Under the pieces are notes generated by a model that did no database searches, was not told where the DNA came from, and was given only the letters and a program-made list of their open reading frames with translations. This document shows positions 30,358-30,422 of a stretch of DNA of 30,422 nucleotides, piece after piece. This stretch comes from a virus, in the IMG/VR virus record IMGVR_UViG_3300046028_002293, positions 1-30,422 of that record; one strand, given 5' to 3'. The translations under genes were made by a program, and so were the position numbers. Positions within the stretch are counted from its first letter, which is position 1, and each line of letters opens with the position of its first letter.

Positions 30358-30422
30358 TTAAGGTAAAATTACAACATTTATCTGTTCTGCAACCCAATCG
30401 TATATCCAAGCATTAATACTCA
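30358..30422 (-). CDS. 3' end of an upstream leftward gene (partial)
   Basis: The minus strand reads SINAWIYDWVAEQINVVILP and then TAA; the 5' part is outside the window. The frame is open to the edge and the sequence looks coding (Trp, Asp, Glu in a helical pattern), 10 bases before the next gene start. The product cannot be identified from about 20 residues. Confidence 0.45.
   Translation of the reverse strand, partial: SINAWIYDWVAEQINVVILP

Noticed and set aside
1-30422. Prophage or integrated element
   Set aside because: No integrase, excisionase, attachment repeats or host genes; layout is that of a free phage genome, though genes beyond the edges are unseen.
1-30422. tRNA genes and CRISPR arrays
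   Set aside because: No cloverleaf-like segment with GTTCRANNC in intergenic space, and the only regular repeats (18.5-18.75 kb) are too short and irregular for CRISPR.

Overview
The window looks like most of the genome of a tailed, long non-contractile-tailed phage (siphovirus) infecting a Bacteroidota host, probably a Flavobacteriia- or Sphingobacteriia-like bacterium. The evidence is AT-rich DNA, promoters of the Bacteroidota TAnnTTTG type, almost no Shine-Dalgarno sites, standard-code genes packed with ATGA/TAATG overlaps, and protein families (GP3-type small terminase, XkdF-type head protease, HK97-type capsid, MANKKINQLD-type tail fibre) known from such phages. No integrase, attachment site, tRNA, rRNA, CRISPR or insertion sequence was found. 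Both window ends cut through genes.

Layout. Almost everything is transcribed leftward. From 26.9 kb going left there is a recombination and replication module: ribbon-helix-helix regulator, RecT, two unknowns, a RecB-like nuclease, an SSB-like protein, VRR-NUC nuclease, zinc-ribbon peptide, HNH nuclease and a primase-polymerase/helicase. A 0.25-kb intergenic region at 18.5-18.75 kb carries repeated ACGTGTAAA boxes around an AT-rich core and is a candidate origin/control region. Left of it come a sigma-like regulator, small and large terminase, tail genes, tape measure, head protease, scaffold-like protein, capsid, tail tube, portal, connectors and a partial tail fibre. A short rightward cluster (27.0-28.2 kb) holds seven tiny genes with a divergent promoter. 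The right end (28.2-30.35 kb, leftward) is a lysis cassette: M15 endolysin, membrane proteins, a lipoprotein-plus-TM spanin candidate, a holin candidate and an XhlA-like protein.

Most notable point. The large terminase gene is interrupted exactly inside its ATP-binding P-loop (GGSSA/GKT) by a 43-nt insertion that forms a near-perfect hairpin, adds stop codons and shifts the frame by one. The rest of the gene is intact on both sides. Matching alanine codons (GCU before, GCC after) flank a 40-nt non-coding gap. This resembles the translational bypass of T4 gene 60 and the mobile 'byps' elements of yeast mitochondria, and is the main candidate here for an undescribed system. Simple gene inactivation, DNA-level heterogeneity or an assembly error are the alternatives.
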